Of a DNA stretch of 5,471 nt, positions 5,157 through 5,471 are shown one piece after another. The translations under genes were made by a program, and so were the position numbers. The notes under the pieces were generated by a model that was not told the origin of the DNA, searched no databases, and saw only the letters and a program-made list of their open reading frames with translations. Origin of the DNA: an uncultured Leucothrix sp. (GTDB taxonomy: Bacteria > Pseudomonadota > Gammaproteobacteria > Thiotrichales > Thiotrichaceae); NCBI GenBank assembly GCA_938004025.1, contig CALKXC010000025.1, positions 1 through 5,471 of the forward strand, given 5' to 3'. Positions within the stretch are counted from its first letter, which is position 1. Each line of letters opens with the position of its first letter.

Positions 5157-5471
5157 ATGACAGCGGCGAGTGAAGCGCCGGACTTTGAGTCCACCGATCT
5201 TTATCGGATTGTTAACCGGTATCAATCGGCTGCGGAAATCGAAACGACCCGCAGAGCCTTCACTTTTGCCGCGAGTGCTCATGCACTTGTCACCAGAAAA
5301 TCTGGTGAGCTCTATATATACCACCCATTAGAAGTTTCCCGCATCCTTGCTGACCTGCATATGGACGTGGATACGCTCTGTGCTGCATTACTTCATGACG
5401 TTGTTGAAGACACACATTATACTAAGCAAGATATAATTGATCAGTTCGGCGAAGTCGTCGCCGATCTCGTT
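5157..5471 (+). CDS. spoT: SpoT/RelA-family bifunctional (p)ppGpp synthetase/hydrolase, N-terminal part (cut by the right edge)
   Basis: The first 105 codons of a gene that continues past the right edge, open throughout. By family SpoT makes and degrades the alarmones ppGpp and pppGpp in the stringent response. The visible part is the N-terminal HD hydrolase domain: RKSGELYIYHPLEVSRILAD (47-66) with His56, then MDVDTLCAALLHDVVEDT (69-86) with the metal and catalytic motif His80-Asp81 and Glu84-Asp85, then FGEVVADLV (97-105). The intact HDxxED motif suggests working hydrolase activity, as in SpoT rather than RelA, whose HD domain is degenerate. The synthetase, TGS and ACT domains are outside the window. 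The ATG is 4 nt after the rpoZ stop with only a weak upstream GAAG, so translation is probably coupled. Linkage to rpoZ supports spoT. Confidence 0.93.
   Translation, partial: MTAASEAPDFESTDLYRIVNRYQSAAEIETTRRAFTFAASAHALVTRKSGELYIYHPLEVSRILADLHMDVDTLCAALLHDVVEDTHYTKQDIIDQFGEVVADLV

Noticed and set aside
5009..5194. Minus-strand frame antisense to rpoZ and the spoT start
   Set aside because: Shadow of well-identified plus-strand genes; no motif or ribosome binding site.

Overview
The window looks like ordinary core chromosome of a gammaproteobacterium, with GC content by eye in the mid-40s. The main evidence is a left-hand gene block in the same order as the Pseudomonas aeruginosa PA0406-PA0402 region: TonB-family protein (tonB3), YqgE/AlgH, RuvX/YqgF, PyrR, then PyrB. 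The proteins match Pseudomonas- and Cellvibrio-type families. I cannot name a genus. I see no tRNA, rRNA, insertion sequence, phage gene, CRISPR array or defence locus.

Layout. All genes from 1 to about 4702 lie on the minus strand and those from 4901 to the end lie on the plus strand, so there is one divergent intergenic region (4703-4900). Reading the minus strand in the direction of transcription, the order is: hemH (ferrochelatase); a LpxL/HtrB-family lipid A acyltransferase; a gap of about 106 nt with a possible promoter; tonB; yqgE/algH; ruvX; pyrR; and the first 33 codons of pyrB, which runs off the left edge. Spacing is tight throughout (23, 3 and 26 nt, then a 14-nt pyrR-pyrB overlap), so tonB through pyrB is probably one operon with coupled translation. 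hemH and the acyltransferase form a second, upstream unit. On the plus strand, rpoZ (RNA polymerase omega) is followed 4 nt later by the start of spoT (105 codons visible), the usual rpoZ-spoT pair. Here rpoZ is the first gene after the divergent region and has its own good sigma-70-type promoter; gmk, its common upstream partner, is absent from that position.

Functions. The genes cover core processes: heme synthesis (hemH), outer-membrane lipid A acylation, energy transduction to the outer membrane (tonB), 16S rRNA maturation or Holliday-junction-like nuclease activity (ruvX), pyrimidine synthesis and its regulation (pyrR, pyrB), and stringent-response and transcription functions (rpoZ, spoT). 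Several starts need correction: Shine-Dalgarno evidence favours internal starts for tonB and the acyltransferase, rpoZ starts at an ATG two codons inside the longest reading frame, and pyrB starts at a GTG inside pyrR.

I found no new system here. The points worth a second look are modest: altered residues in the RuvX and acyltransferase motifs, a rearranged neighbourhood on both sides of the divergent region, small hairpins that place stop codons in their loops, and an unusual pyrimidine-rich leader in front of pyrR.
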